Positions 25,575 through 32,960 of a DNA stretch of 36,084 bases are shown piece after piece. The stretch lies in the NCBI RefSeq assembly GCF_029267215.1, contig NZ_JARIDH010000005.1, positions 1-36,084 on the forward strand, written 5' to 3'. Made by a program: the position numbers and the translations under genes. Position 1 is the stretch's first letter; the number at the start of each line of letters is the position of its first letter. The notes under the pieces were generated by a model, which saw only the letters and a list, made by a program, of their open reading frames with translations, had not been told where the DNA came from and ran no database searches. Source of the DNA: Clostridium sp. GTDB lineage: Bacteria; Bacillota; Clostridia; Clostridiales; Clostridiaceae.

Positions 25575-25600
25575 AAAAAAAGACCATCCGAAGATGATCT
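25574..25600 (-). terminator. First terminator after ferredoxin, UUCG tetraloop
   Basis: On the minus strand the stem AGATCATC/GATGGTCT is capped by TTCG and followed by seven T (25574-25580). The C-UUCG-G tetraloop is unusually stable. It lies 10 bases past the stop codon. Confidence 0.9.
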
Positions 25601-25610
25601 TAATTAAATA

Positions 25611-25781
25611 TTACTCAGCAACTGGTGATCCTACTGGACAAACATTAGCGCAGTTTCCGCAATCGATGCAAGTATCAGCATCTATAACGAATTGAGTATC
25701 TCCTTGTGATATTGCTTCTACAGGACACTCAGCAGCGCATGCTCCACAGCTTACACATGTGTCTAATATTTTGTATGCCAT
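25611..25781 (-). CDS. fdx: Clostridial-type 2[4Fe-4S] ferredoxin
   Basis: A 56-residue ferredoxin with two cysteine motifs: C9, C12, C15 and C19, then C38, C41, C44 and C48, each CXXCXXCXXXCP. It carries low-potential electrons for pyruvate:ferredoxin oxidoreductase, hydrogenase and related enzymes. The sequence (MAYKILDTCVSCGACAAECP) is very close to what I recall of C. perfringens ferredoxin. The start is ATG at 25779-25781 with a perfect AGGAGGTG site (25789-25796). It is a monocistronic gene with its own promoter and two tandem terminators, suggesting very high expression. Cys, Asp and Gly codons also look biased to favoured forms. Confidence 0.97.
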   Translation of the reverse strand: MAYKILDTCVSCGACAAECPVEAISQGDTQFVIDADTCIDCGNCANVCPVGSPVAE

Positions 25782-25825
25782 AATAAAACACCTCCTAAAA
25801 TGTTTAGTATAAAAATACCATATTT

Positions 25826-25854
25826 ATAGTACCATACTTTTATTTATTTTTAAA
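25826..25854 (-). promoter_or_regulatory. Candidate ferredoxin promoter
   Basis: On the minus strand TTTAAA (25849-25854), 17-base spacer, then TGG-TACTAT as an extended -10 (25826-25831). It lies about 45 bases before the start codon. Confidence 0.5.
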
Positions 25855-25952
25855 GTATTTAATATTTTATTTAGATATATTTAAATTATTGTACTCAAAA
25901 TAATATTAATACTAAATTAAATACATTTATACTATTAAAAATATAAAATTAT

Positions 25953-26858
25953 TTAATTTTCTCTAATTAAATTTTTAATTAAAGCTTTATCACTTTCATC
26001 AGTAACCTCAAGTCTTATATTTGTCTCCTCAATTTCTCCTTCATAATTTCCTGAAATCAATTTAACATCATACATCTTAAAATCTTGAATAAACTCTTCA
26101 TTCTTTCTTGATAATTTAACTCTAACTAATTCTTTTAAAACATTATTAGAAATAACTTCTCCCTTTCCAAGTTCTGTTTCTACAATTGAACCAACTCTTG
26201 GAAGTTCCTTTCTTATTTCTTCATATGTTGATTGTTCATAATTTAAACAACACATAAGTCTTCCACAAATTCCTGAAATCTTAGTTGGATTGAGTGATAA
26301 GCTCTGTTCCTTAGCCATTTTTATAGAAACAGATGCAAAATCGCCTAGGAAAGTTGAACAACAAAGTGGTCTTCCACATGGGCCAAGTCCACCTATCATC
26401 TTAGCTTCATCTCTAACTCCTATTTGTCTAAGTTCTATTCTTGTTTTAAATATTGTTGCTAAATCTTTTACTAATTCTCTAAAATCTACTCTTCCTTCTG
26501 CTGTGAAATAAAAAATTACTTTATTATTATCAAAAGTATATTCAACATCTATTAACTTCATAATAAGTTTATGCTCTTCTATTTTCTTTAAGCATATATC
26601 AAAAGCTTCTTTTTCCTTAGATTTATTATCTTTATGTTTTTGTATATCCTCTTCAGTGGCCAATCTAAGCACTGATTTTAAAGGTGCAACAATATCTTCT
26701 TCCTCAATTTTTCTAATACCTATTACACATTCTCCAAACTCAATGCCTCTCGCAGTTTCAACAATTACATTTTGACCCTTTTTAATCTCTATACCATTAG
26801 GTCCAAAGTAATATATCTTACCAGCTTTTTTAAATCTGACCCCAATTACTTCAATCAT
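25953..26858 (-). CDS. ricT: PSP1-domain protein RicT (YaaT)
   Basis: RicT is one of the RicA/F/T proteins which, in Bacillus, form an iron-sulfur complex that stimulates RNase Y and phosphorelay activation of Spo0A. This 301-residue protein has the PSP1 domain with the cysteine-rich core GPCGRPLCCSTF and GICGRLMCCLNYE, the probable Fe-S ligands. The C-terminal part has a KOW-like stretch (VGSIVETELGKGEVI). The start is ATG at 26856-26858, 2 bases after holB, with the GGAGGAA site inside the end of holB. The neighbours darA-holB-ricT keep the Bacillus order without yaaR. Confidence 0.94.
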   Translation of the reverse strand: MIEVIGVRFKKAGKIYYFGPNGIEIKKGQNVIVETARGIEFGECVIGIRKIEEEDIVAPLKSVLRLATEEDIQKHKDNKSKEKEAFDICLKKIEEHKLIMKLIDVEYTFDNNKVIFYFTAEGRVDFRELVKDLATIFKTRIELRQIGVRDEAKMIGGLGPCGRPLCCSTFLGDFASVSIKMAKEQSLSLNPTKISGICGRLMCCLNYEQSTYEEIRKELPRVGSIVETELGKGEVISNNVLKELVRVKLSRKNEEFIQDFKMYDVKLISGNYEGEIEETNIRLEVTDESDKALIKNLIREN

Positions 26859-26860
26859 CT

Positions 26861-27784
26861 TTATTCCTCCAATATACCAATAAGCATACTATCTAAAGTA
26901 AGCCATAAATTAGTATTACTTTTTAAATTATTTCTGGCTTCATTAACTGCTTTAATTATCTTATTTAACTTCTTATAAGATAAATTATTTGCAATTTCTC
27001 TAATATCCTCTATCTTATCTCCATTTATAATGGATAAATTATTTTCTATTTCTTTAAATACAATGGAATCTCTTGCAAAAATAGTTATGGTCTCTAATAT
27101 TTCGCTTTCATTTCCTTTCATACTATAAAACTTATCTGAATATTTTATTGGAACATTAATATTTCCATTTCCAATATCCTTAAGCATTTCTATTACTGTA
27201 TTTCTTATATCCCTAAAAATTTCATCACTCATGAATTTATCTACTCTACCTGGTATTCCTTCACTAAATGATATGAGTGTTCTATTTAATTTTTCATTAA
27301 CATTATTATATTTTTCATTAATATAAAGATTAATTTCTTGTCTGTTTAAAGGTGCTAATCTATGTATTTGACATCTAGATCTTATAGTTTCAAGTATTGA
27401 ATCTATATCTTTACTTAGAATTATTATGAAAATTCCAGTTGGAGGTTCTTCTATTGTTTTTAGCAAGGCATTTTGCGCAGCAATTGTTAATTTTTCTCCG
27501 TTATGAATTATAATTACCTTCCTATCACATTCATAAGGTTTCTTATTAGCCTCTGAAATAATACTTCTAACTAAATCAACACCAAAAGAAGCCTTTTCTG
27601 ATTTATAATGAACAACATCAACATGTTCTTTTTGAGATGGTATTTCTAAAATCTTATAAGCAAATTCATCAGCTAAAAGACTTTTTCCTATTCCATCCTC
27701 CCCAATAATTAAATGAGCATGGGAAAGTGCATTTTTGCTTACACTCTTATTAAATCTTTCTCTAACTTTATTGTGACCTATCAT
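26861..27784 (-). CDS. holB: DNA polymerase III delta-prime subunit
   Basis: A clamp-loader AAA+ subunit of 307 residues. It has a P-loop-like GEDGIGKS (about 29-36), the sensor region LLKTIEEPPTGIFIIIL and the conserved SRC motif in IRSRCQIHRL. No zinc-binding cysteine cluster is obvious, unlike many delta-prime subunits. The start is ATG at 27782-27784, 21 bases after darA. It is probably co-transcribed with darA and ricT. Confidence 0.93.
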   Translation of the reverse strand: MIGHNKVRERFNKSVSKNALSHAHLIIGEDGIGKSLLADEFAYKILEIPSQKEHVDVVHYKSEKASFGVDLVRSIISEANKKPYECDRKVIIIHNGEKLTIAAQNALLKTIEEPPTGIFIIILSKDIDSILETIRSRCQIHRLAPLNRQEINLYINEKYNNVNEKLNRTLISFSEGIPGRVDKFMSDEIFRDIRNTVIEMLKDIGNGNINVPIKYSDKFYSMKGNESEILETITIFARDSIVFKEIENNLSIINGDKIEDIREIANNLSYKKLNKIIKAVNEARNNLKSNTNLWLTLDSMLIGILEE

Positions 27785-27805
27785 TTTTGCACTTTCCTTC
27801 CTATC

Positions 27806-28135
27806 TTAAATCTTCACAAATTTATCTACATCAACAACAAATATTGTAGCTCCACCAATTTGAACTTCCATTGGATATGGAATATAAACTCCTGAAGGCT
27901 CTGAAACACTTGTAGGTGCACTAACAACACCTTTTCTTGTTTCACATACCTCTTTTATTATATCTATTACATAATCAACCTTTTCCTTTTGTACTCCCGC
28001 TAAAAGTGTAGTATTTCCTGATTTTAAAAATCCACCAGTAGTAGCTAATTTTGTTACACTATACCCTTTTTCATTCAAAGCATCTACTAAATCTAAAGCA
28101 TCATCATCTTGAACTATAGAAATTACTAATTTCAC
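27806..28135 (-). CDS. darA: PII-like cyclic-di-AMP receptor DarA (PstA/YaaQ)
   Basis: A PII-like trimeric signal protein of 109 residues that binds c-di-AMP. The family parts are LVISIVQDDDALDLVDAL, the ligand-contacting TTGGFLKSGNTTLLAGV (about 32-48) and the C-terminal GGATIFVVDVDKF. Its downstream targets are not well known. The start is GTG at 28133-28135 with an AAGGAGG site eight bases upstream. It forms an operon with holB and ricT. The enzyme that makes its ligand, DisA, is encoded in this window at 10067-11131. Confidence 0.96.
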   Translation of the reverse strand: MKLVISIVQDDDALDLVDALNEKGYSVTKLATTGGFLKSGNTTLLAGVQKEKVDYVIDIIKEVCETRKGVVSAPTSVSEPSGVYIPYPMEVQIGGATIFVVDVDKFVKI

Positions 28136-28185
28136 AATTACCCCTCCTTACTCTTTACCCTAATTTCAAAAATATATTTTAGATA

Positions 28186-28194
28186 ATTATATCA
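28186..28194 (-). promoter_or_regulatory. Candidate extended -10 promoter of darA-holB-ricT
   Basis: On the minus strand TGA-TATAAT occurs about 50 bases before the darA GTG; no strong -35 is present. Confidence 0.4.
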
Positions 28195-28268
28195 TTATTT
28201 ATCACTCTAAACCAAACCTTATGAAATGTTTCTTGATATAACTTATGGAATTAACTTTTTATTTAAAA

Positions 28269-28856
28269 CTATCTCATATTTTTTATTGTTGAAACAACTT
28301 CATCTATACATTCTTTTAAATCATAGTTATTATAAAATTTTTTAATATTATTAGCCTCTAAATTTTTTTCACTAAAATCTTCACTGTCAGCTAAAAATCT
28401 TCTACACATTTCACTATAATTAGGAATCTTCTGCCCTCTTTCCCTAGCTAAAGCCCTCTCAAGTCTAACTCCATCATCTATATTTATGTATATAGGAACT
28501 AACTTTTCATCACCAAAATATTTTCTAAAGTCAGAATAAGCTTCTAATGTAACAATAACTATATAATTATTATTGTCTAAGTCTATCTGTCCATCATCTA
28601 TTGTTGAATAATACCATTTCCCATGAACAGTATTATAAACTCTACACTCGATTATTTTTCCACATTTATGGAAATAATCGAGTTTTTCCTTATCTATAAA
28701 GAAATATTCCACTCCATCAGTTTCATTATTCCTTTTTGGTCTAGTTGTATATGTAACTATAGTTTTAAGATTTAATCCTTCTATATTATTTATTTCTTTT
28801 AAAATAGTATCCTTTCCAGAACCACTCTTTCCCATTATGCAAAATATCTTACCCAT
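28269..28856 (-). CDS. Guanylate kinase-like nucleoside monophosphate kinase
   Basis: A 195-residue P-loop kinase. The P-loop is GKSGSGKDT (about 9-17), with Asp where typical guanylate kinases have Gly/Ser/Thr. The GMP-binding block is TYTTRPKRNNETDGVEYFF, and a lid-like LERALARERGQ follows. These match the guanylate kinase family, but the YNTVHGKWYYST segment departs from the usual gnYGT form. In Bacillus this position holds the thymidylate kinase gene tmk. It is probably a second, specialised family member rather than the main gmk, and its substrate is uncertain. The start is ATG at 28854-28856 with a GGAG site. Confidence 0.8.
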   Translation of the reverse strand: MGKIFCIMGKSGSGKDTILKEINNIEGLNLKTIVTYTTRPKRNNETDGVEYFFIDKEKLDYFHKCGKIIECRVYNTVHGKWYYSTIDDGQIDLDNNNYIVIVTLEAYSDFRKYFGDEKLVPIYINIDDGVRLERALARERGQKIPNYSEMCRRFLADSEDFSEKNLEANNIKKFYNNYDLKECIDEVVSTIKNMR

Positions 28857-28930
28857 AATTACTCCAATCTATATAAAACATTATTTTTCCTAAAGTATAT
28901 AAAAAATTATATTACTATTTTTCTCTTAAG

Positions 28931-28990
28931 TTCTTTTAAATTAAGTAGGTCTAAAGAAAATCTAAAATCATCATTAGCTTAAAACAGACC
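28931..28990 (-). mobile_element. Truncated end of the MITE family found at 34890-35205
   Basis: Read on the minus strand from 28990, the sequence starts GGTCTGTTTTAAG and continues TGATTTTAG...AGACCTACTTAATTT. It matches about the first 60 bases of the 34890 element, including an identical 15-base inner block. The other end is missing. It fills part of the 250-base gap 28857-29107, where I see no gene. Confidence 0.65.
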
Positions 28991-29064
28991 TTAATTTAAA
29001 TAAATCTCTGTATAACAAGGATATTATATCAAATTTGCTTAACATCCCATATATTTAATGACAA

Positions 29065-29090
29065 AATCCAACTAGAAAACTAGTTGGATT
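29065..29090 (-). terminator. Terminator after the decarboxylase-family gene
   Basis: Perfect 11-bp stem AATCCAACTAG with CTAGTTGGATT and a 4-base loop, 17 bases past the stop codon. The minus-strand T-tract is short. Confidence 0.7.
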
Positions 29091-29107
29091 CCCACATTTT
29101 CAAAATA

Positions 29108-30532
29108 TTATTTAACAACTTTTATCTTTCCATCTTTTAATCCTATTATATCAACACCATTTTTCATATATTCTTTAATAAGACTTATATGCTTTTCTTC
29201 AATAATCTCTCCCATAATAAGCATAGGCACTCCAGGTGGATATGGAACTACACTTTCAGAAACTATTTTTCCTTTAGATTCTTCAAAATTAATTCTTTCA
29301 TATTCACAATCCAAAACTTCAAAGGGCTCTAAACCCTTTTTAGGTATTTCAGTAAGATAAAAGTCAACTTCCTCATCTCTTAAAACTTCTATATTACACT
29401 CTTGTAATGCCTTAGCTAAAATTTTAAAATCATCTTCTGTATTAAATGGTGATGGAATTAAAACTACATTCTTATTATCACTCATTTCGCATTGAACTTT
29501 CTTTTCTCTTAAATACTCTAAAAGCTTGTTTCCATTTAAACCTTCTTCTAAATTAATAACAATTCTACTTTTATCTATCTTAACATCATTAATTTCAATG
29601 TTTTTTTCTAATCCATCTAAAAGTAATCCTTCATCTAAAATAGTAAAATAATCCAATTTTTCCACTTCATTCTTAAAACCTTTTATTATTTTATCTAACC
29701 TTTCATAAGCCTCTTCTCCATAAAGCTCTAAAAAGTTTCTTGAATAATCAAGACTCATCATAAAAATATAAGAAGGACTTGTACTCATAAATATATTTTT
29801 ATAAAACTCAACTTCTTCAATAAATTTCTCATTATTTAAATGAAGCCAAGCAGTCTGTGTTAAACTTGGTAAAGTTTTATGTGCACTCATTACTACTATA
29901 TCAGCCTTTAGTTCTTGTACACTTTTAGGAAGATATTTACTAAAGCCAAAATGTGCACCATGTGCCGAATCTATTCCAACTTTAAGATTTGATTCTCTTG
30001 CAATCTTAACTGTTTCCTCAATATTTATTCCAACACCATAATAATTTGGATATGTTAATATAATTCCTTTTAAATCATCATTATTTTCAATTTGTTTTTT
30101 TAAATGATTTAAATCTATTCCAATTGGTGCTTTTAATTTTGAATGAAATATATTATTTATAAAAACTGGCTTAAGTTTTCTCATTATTATTCCATTCATT
30201 ATACTTTTATGACAATTTCTTTCTACTAAGATTTTGTCTCCCTCTTTAAATAAAGAAAAAATCATTATTAAATTACCACATGTACTTCCATTAACTAAGA
30301 AATAACTTTTTTTACTTTTATATAACTTAGAAAGCTTATCTTCAGCATCTTTTATTATTCCTTCAGGATGTTGAAGATTATCTAATCCATCAACCTCTGT
30401 TAAATCACCATTTATAAGTATATCTTTTATACTCTCAAATCCTCTTCCCATTTTATGTCCTGGCATTGAAAAAGGAACTATTTCTTCATTTAAGTACTTA
30501 ACTATCCCATTTATCATTGGAATATTATTCAA
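29108..30532 (-). CDS. Orn/Lys/Arg decarboxylase-family PLP enzyme (YaaO type)
   Basis: A fold-type I PLP enzyme of 474 residues in the short form, without the N-terminal wing domain of the large inducible decarboxylases. PLP contacts are visible: the start block FSMPGHKMGRGF (21-32), NGSTCGN (81-87), D188 in IDSAHGAHFG, and the Schiff-base K219 in MSAHKT. The C-terminal domain ends VPYPPGVPMLIMGE. The substrate (arginine, lysine or ornithine) cannot be read from sequence. The start is TTG at 30530-30532, six bases after AGGGGGG; the next ATG is 15 bases further and poorly spaced. It follows gin by 17 bases, matching the csfB-yaaO region of Bacillus. Confidence 0.9.
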   Translation of the reverse strand: MNNIPMINGIVKYLNEEIVPFSMPGHKMGRGFESIKDILINGDLTEVDGLDNLQHPEGIIKDAEDKLSKLYKSKKSYFLVNGSTCGNLIMIFSLFKEGDKILVERNCHKSIMNGIIMRKLKPVFINNIFHSKLKAPIGIDLNHLKKQIENNDDLKGIILTYPNYYGVGINIEETVKIARESNLKVGIDSAHGAHFGFSKYLPKSVQELKADIVVMSAHKTLPSLTQTAWLHLNNEKFIEEVEFYKNIFMSTSPSYIFMMSLDYSRNFLELYGEEAYERLDKIIKGFKNEVEKLDYFTILDEGLLLDGLEKNIEINDVKIDKSRIVINLEEGLNGNKLLEYLREKKVQCEMSDNKNVVLIPSPFNTEDDFKILAKALQECNIEVLRDEEVDFYLTEIPKKGLEPFEVLDCEYERINFEESKGKIVSESVVPYPPGVPMLIMGEIIEEKHISLIKEYMKNGVDIIGLKDGKIKVVK

Positions 30533-30549
30533 ACTTATCCCCCCTAAAT

Positions 30550-30726
30550 TTATCCTAATTTTTTCTTATAAATCTCTTCTTTTAGTCTATTCTTATAGAA
30601 TTCATAAAAGTCACTATTTATATCACAATCTATGGCTTTTTTCTCACACTCAGTACAAATTAATTTACCACATATCATTATACCACAGCCTTCTTTTCCA
30701 CAAATTATACAAACTGACTTACTCAT
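30550..30726 (-). CDS. Gin/CsfB-type anti-sigma factor (sigma-G inhibitor)
   Basis: A 58-residue cysteine-rich protein with the Gin pattern CIIC...ICTEC (C6, C9, C24, C27, plus C14 and C19), followed by FYEFYKNRLKEE. In Bacillus CsfB/Gin binds zinc and inhibits sigma-G, and sigma-E later in sporulation. Assignment rests on the cysteine pattern, size and position in front of the YaaO-type gene. I start it at ATG 30724-30726, with AAGGAG eight bases upstream; an upstream in-frame GTG at 30733-30735 overlaps that site. Confidence 0.85.
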   Translation of the reverse strand: MSKSVCIICGKEGCGIMICGKLICTECEKKAIDCDINSDFYEFYKNRLKEEIYKKKLG

Positions 30727-30882
30727 AGATAACACTCCTTATAATTCTTGTTTTCTATATTTCTTTCCAAATAGTAGCTTTCTATACATACTATGCTGTA
30801 AAAATATTAAAGTAAATAAAAAATAAATATTTTTCTTATTGTAGCACAAACTAAACATATAAAAATTTAGGAGGTTTTTTCA

Positions 30883-32055
30883 ATGAGACAAGAAGTTATT
30901 TCTTATTTATCTACAGAAAAAGAAAACTTATATAACCTATGCAAGTTTCTCCATGATAACCCTGAAGAAAGTTACAAAGAATATGATGCTTGCAAATATA
31001 TAAGTAATTTTCTAAGAGAAAGAGATTTTGAAGTTCAAGAAAAATTCTTAGACTTAGATACTGCTTTCTATGCAGAAAAAGGAACCGGTTACCCTAAAAT
31101 ATGTTTTTTATGTGAATATGATGCTATAAAATCTAAAGGTGGACATATAACAGGTCATAATCTTCTTACCACTATATCTGTTACCAGTGCATTAGGATTA
31201 GGTAAAGTTATAGAAAAATCTGGTGGTACTGTAGTTTTAATAGGGTGTCCTGGAGAATACTTAGGTGGAACAAAATCTACTTTTGTTAGACAAGGTGTAT
31301 TTGATGATATAGATGCTGTCTTAGTAGCCCACCCTGACTTAGTTACATCAGAAAGTGGAACATCCAAAGCAATTATTCCATTAAAAGTTTCTTTTAAAGG
31401 AAAAGATGGATTAAGCTTTTTAGATTTTGATAATTTCACCTCATTAGATGGAATAATGCTAACTTTCAACATAATAAATACTCTATCAAAAGGTCTTTGC
31501 AATAAAGCTAGTATAAACTCAATACTTTCTCAAGGAGGAGTAACTCCACTACTAAGACCTACAGAATCAGAAGGAAAGTTATATATAAGAGCCAAAAATA
31601 CAGAGATAGCAAAATGTTTAGAAAATAAAATTAGAAATATAGTTTGTTGCGTGGCAGATTCAATGAATTTAGATAGTAAGATTTGTTTATATGAACCACC
31701 AAGTGAAGAACTTTTATCAAACCAAATTCTAAATAGATTATATTCACATAATCTAAAAGAAAATGGAATCATAAATATAGGAAAACCTCGTGATATAGAT
31801 GCAGGACTTTCTTTAGGTGCTGTAAGTCATAAGGTACCTTGTATCCATCCTTATATAAACATAATTGATGATTTAAACATAGAATATGGAACAAAAGAAT
31901 TTGCAGATGCAACAATAAAACCATTTGCCCAAAAACAAGCACTCTCAGCTTCATATTCATTAATATCTACAGCTTTAGATTTAATAGAAAGCAAGTTCCT
32001 TCTTTCTGAAATAAAAGAAACTTTTAATCTCTCAAAAGAAGAATTATATAAATAG
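30883..32055 (+). CDS. M20-family amidohydrolase-like protein with altered metal site
   Basis: A 390-residue protein of the M20 peptidase/amidohydrolase family (AbgB/ACY1L2-like). The fold markers are present: FLCEYDA (75-81), an H-x-x-G-H block (88-92), GCPGEYLGGTKS (121-132), VLVAHPDL with H150, and SHKVPCIHPYI near the C terminus. Two expected dimetal ligands differ: the Cys of HxCGH is T90 and the second Glu of PAEE is Y126. It may be a pseudo-hydrolase, a mono-metal enzyme or a binding protein. The start is ATG at 30883 with an AGGAGG site. It is a single gene ended by the terminator at 32139-32196. Confidence 0.83.
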   Translation: MRQEVISYLSTEKENLYNLCKFLHDNPEESYKEYDACKYISNFLRERDFEVQEKFLDLDTAFYAEKGTGYPKICFLCEYDAIKSKGGHITGHNLLTTISVTSALGLGKVIEKSGGTVVLIGCPGEYLGGTKSTFVRQGVFDDIDAVLVAHPDLVTSESGTSKAIIPLKVSFKGKDGLSFLDFDNFTSLDGIMLTFNIINTLSKGLCNKASINSILSQGGVTPLLRPTESEGKLYIRAKNTEIAKCLENKIRNIVCCVADSMNLDSKICLYEPPSEELLSNQILNRLYSHNLKENGIINIGKPRDIDAGLSLGAVSHKVPCIHPYINIIDDLNIEYGTKEFADATIKPFAQKQALSASYSLISTALDLIESKFLLSEIKETFNLSKEELYK

Positions 32056-32138
32056 TTTACCTAATAATTTAGCTTAAAATAATTATAAAGCTAAATTAAT
32101 TATATATATCTTATAATAAAAATTTATTATATAAAACA

Positions 32139-32196
32139 AAGGGGCTGTATCAAAATATAATAATAAAACTTATTTTGATACATGCCCTTCTTTTTT
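32139..32196. terminator. Long-stem terminator between convergent genes
   Basis: An approximately 18-bp stem (AAGGGGCTGTATCAAAATA with its near complement at 32171-32189) is followed by CTTTTTT on the plus strand. On the minus strand T-rich sequence follows too. It serves the M20-like gene and the convergent gene at 32198. Confidence 0.8.
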
Positions 32197-32197
32197 G

Positions 32198-32695
32198 CTA
32201 ATACGCTAAGTTTTTCTCTAACTTACAAACTAACTCTTTACTTGGTTTGAAATAAAACTTATGATATTTATCATTCTTTTTATATATACAACAATAATGA
32301 CCAGTTCTGTCTAGTAAACTACAAACATACTTTTTGCAAGAATCAGTTTTAAACACTCTTGCTTTCTTAGAATCCTCTTTACCTAAATAAACTATATTAT
32401 TTAATTTAGCATTTTCTAAAATTTCCTGTTCATTACCTTTCATTTTATGGATCATTAATTGATTAGCTACAATTGAATACTTATAGCTTGTCTTACATTT
32501 TCTATATTCTCTAAAGAAGATTACTAATGTTAATATCACAAATATTGGATCAGTTATAACCTCTGCATTAAATGAATCAAACTTAATATTTCCAATTAAG
32601 TTTGATAGACTAATAGTTAAACTCATACAAATTATGCTTACAACTATAGCTATGTCTCTTCTTTTTGTTACTACTTCCTTGTGCATAGTGCCCAT
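32198..32695 (-). CDS. Membrane protein of unknown function
   Basis: A 165-residue protein with two likely membrane segments (about 14-35 and 47-63) and a basic, cytoplasmic C-terminal domain of about 100 residues. The segment YSIVANQLMIHKMKGNEQEILENAKLNNIVYLG resembles the beta-strand pattern of bacterial PH-like domains, but this is a guess. Four cysteines fall between about residue 119 and 140. I do not recognise the family. The start is ATG at 32693-32695 with a GGGGGA site. It converges on the M20-like gene and is divergent from corA. Confidence 0.75.
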   Translation of the reverse strand: MGTMHKEVVTKRRDIAIVVSIICMSLTISLSNLIGNIKFDSFNAEVITDPIFVILTLVIFFREYRKCKTSYKYSIVANQLMIHKMKGNEQEILENAKLNNIVYLGKEDSKKARVFKTDSCKKYVCSLLDRTGHYCCIYKKNDKYHKFYFKPSKELVCKLEKNLAY

Positions 32696-32887
32696 TTTAA
32701 AAATCCCCCGACTTTTATATTACAAACAAAACACATTATACTAAGTTTCATAAATTAAATCTACTAGATTCAAATCAAAATTTTATTCTTAATTCTCCAT
32801 AATACAAGTTTATACGAAACATATTACTCCTATCTCTCTTTTTCTACAAGTTACTTAAAAATATATAATTTTTTTATTAAATTAACC

Positions 32888-32916
32888 TTGATTTTATCCT
32901 TAATAACTTGTTTAAT
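32888..32916 (+). promoter_or_regulatory. Candidate corA promoter
   Basis: TTGATT (32888-32893), 17-base spacer, TTTAAT (32911-32916), 45 bases before the start. The gap 32696-32960 shows no magnesium riboswitch or other RNA structure I can recognise. Confidence 0.4.
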
Positions 32917-32960
32917 TGTAATAGAATAAAAATATAACTTAATACTTTGGGAGGGGTAAA

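Noticed and set aside
30736-30882. A sigma-F/sigma-G-like promoter (GTATA ... GGAAAGAAAT) in front of gin
   Set aside because: The spacer is about 14 bases instead of about 16 and the -10 has a mismatch; in AT-rich DNA this is not strong enough to report as a feature.
32139-32196. The long inverted repeat GGGGCTGTATCAAAATA as the end of an insertion sequence
   Set aside because: Both arms are adjacent with a short loop and a T-run, exactly between two convergent stop codons, so a terminator explains it better.
32696-32960. A magnesium-sensing riboswitch before corA
   Set aside because: No M-box conserved elements or long paired structure were visible; the region looks like plain AT-rich intergenic DNA.
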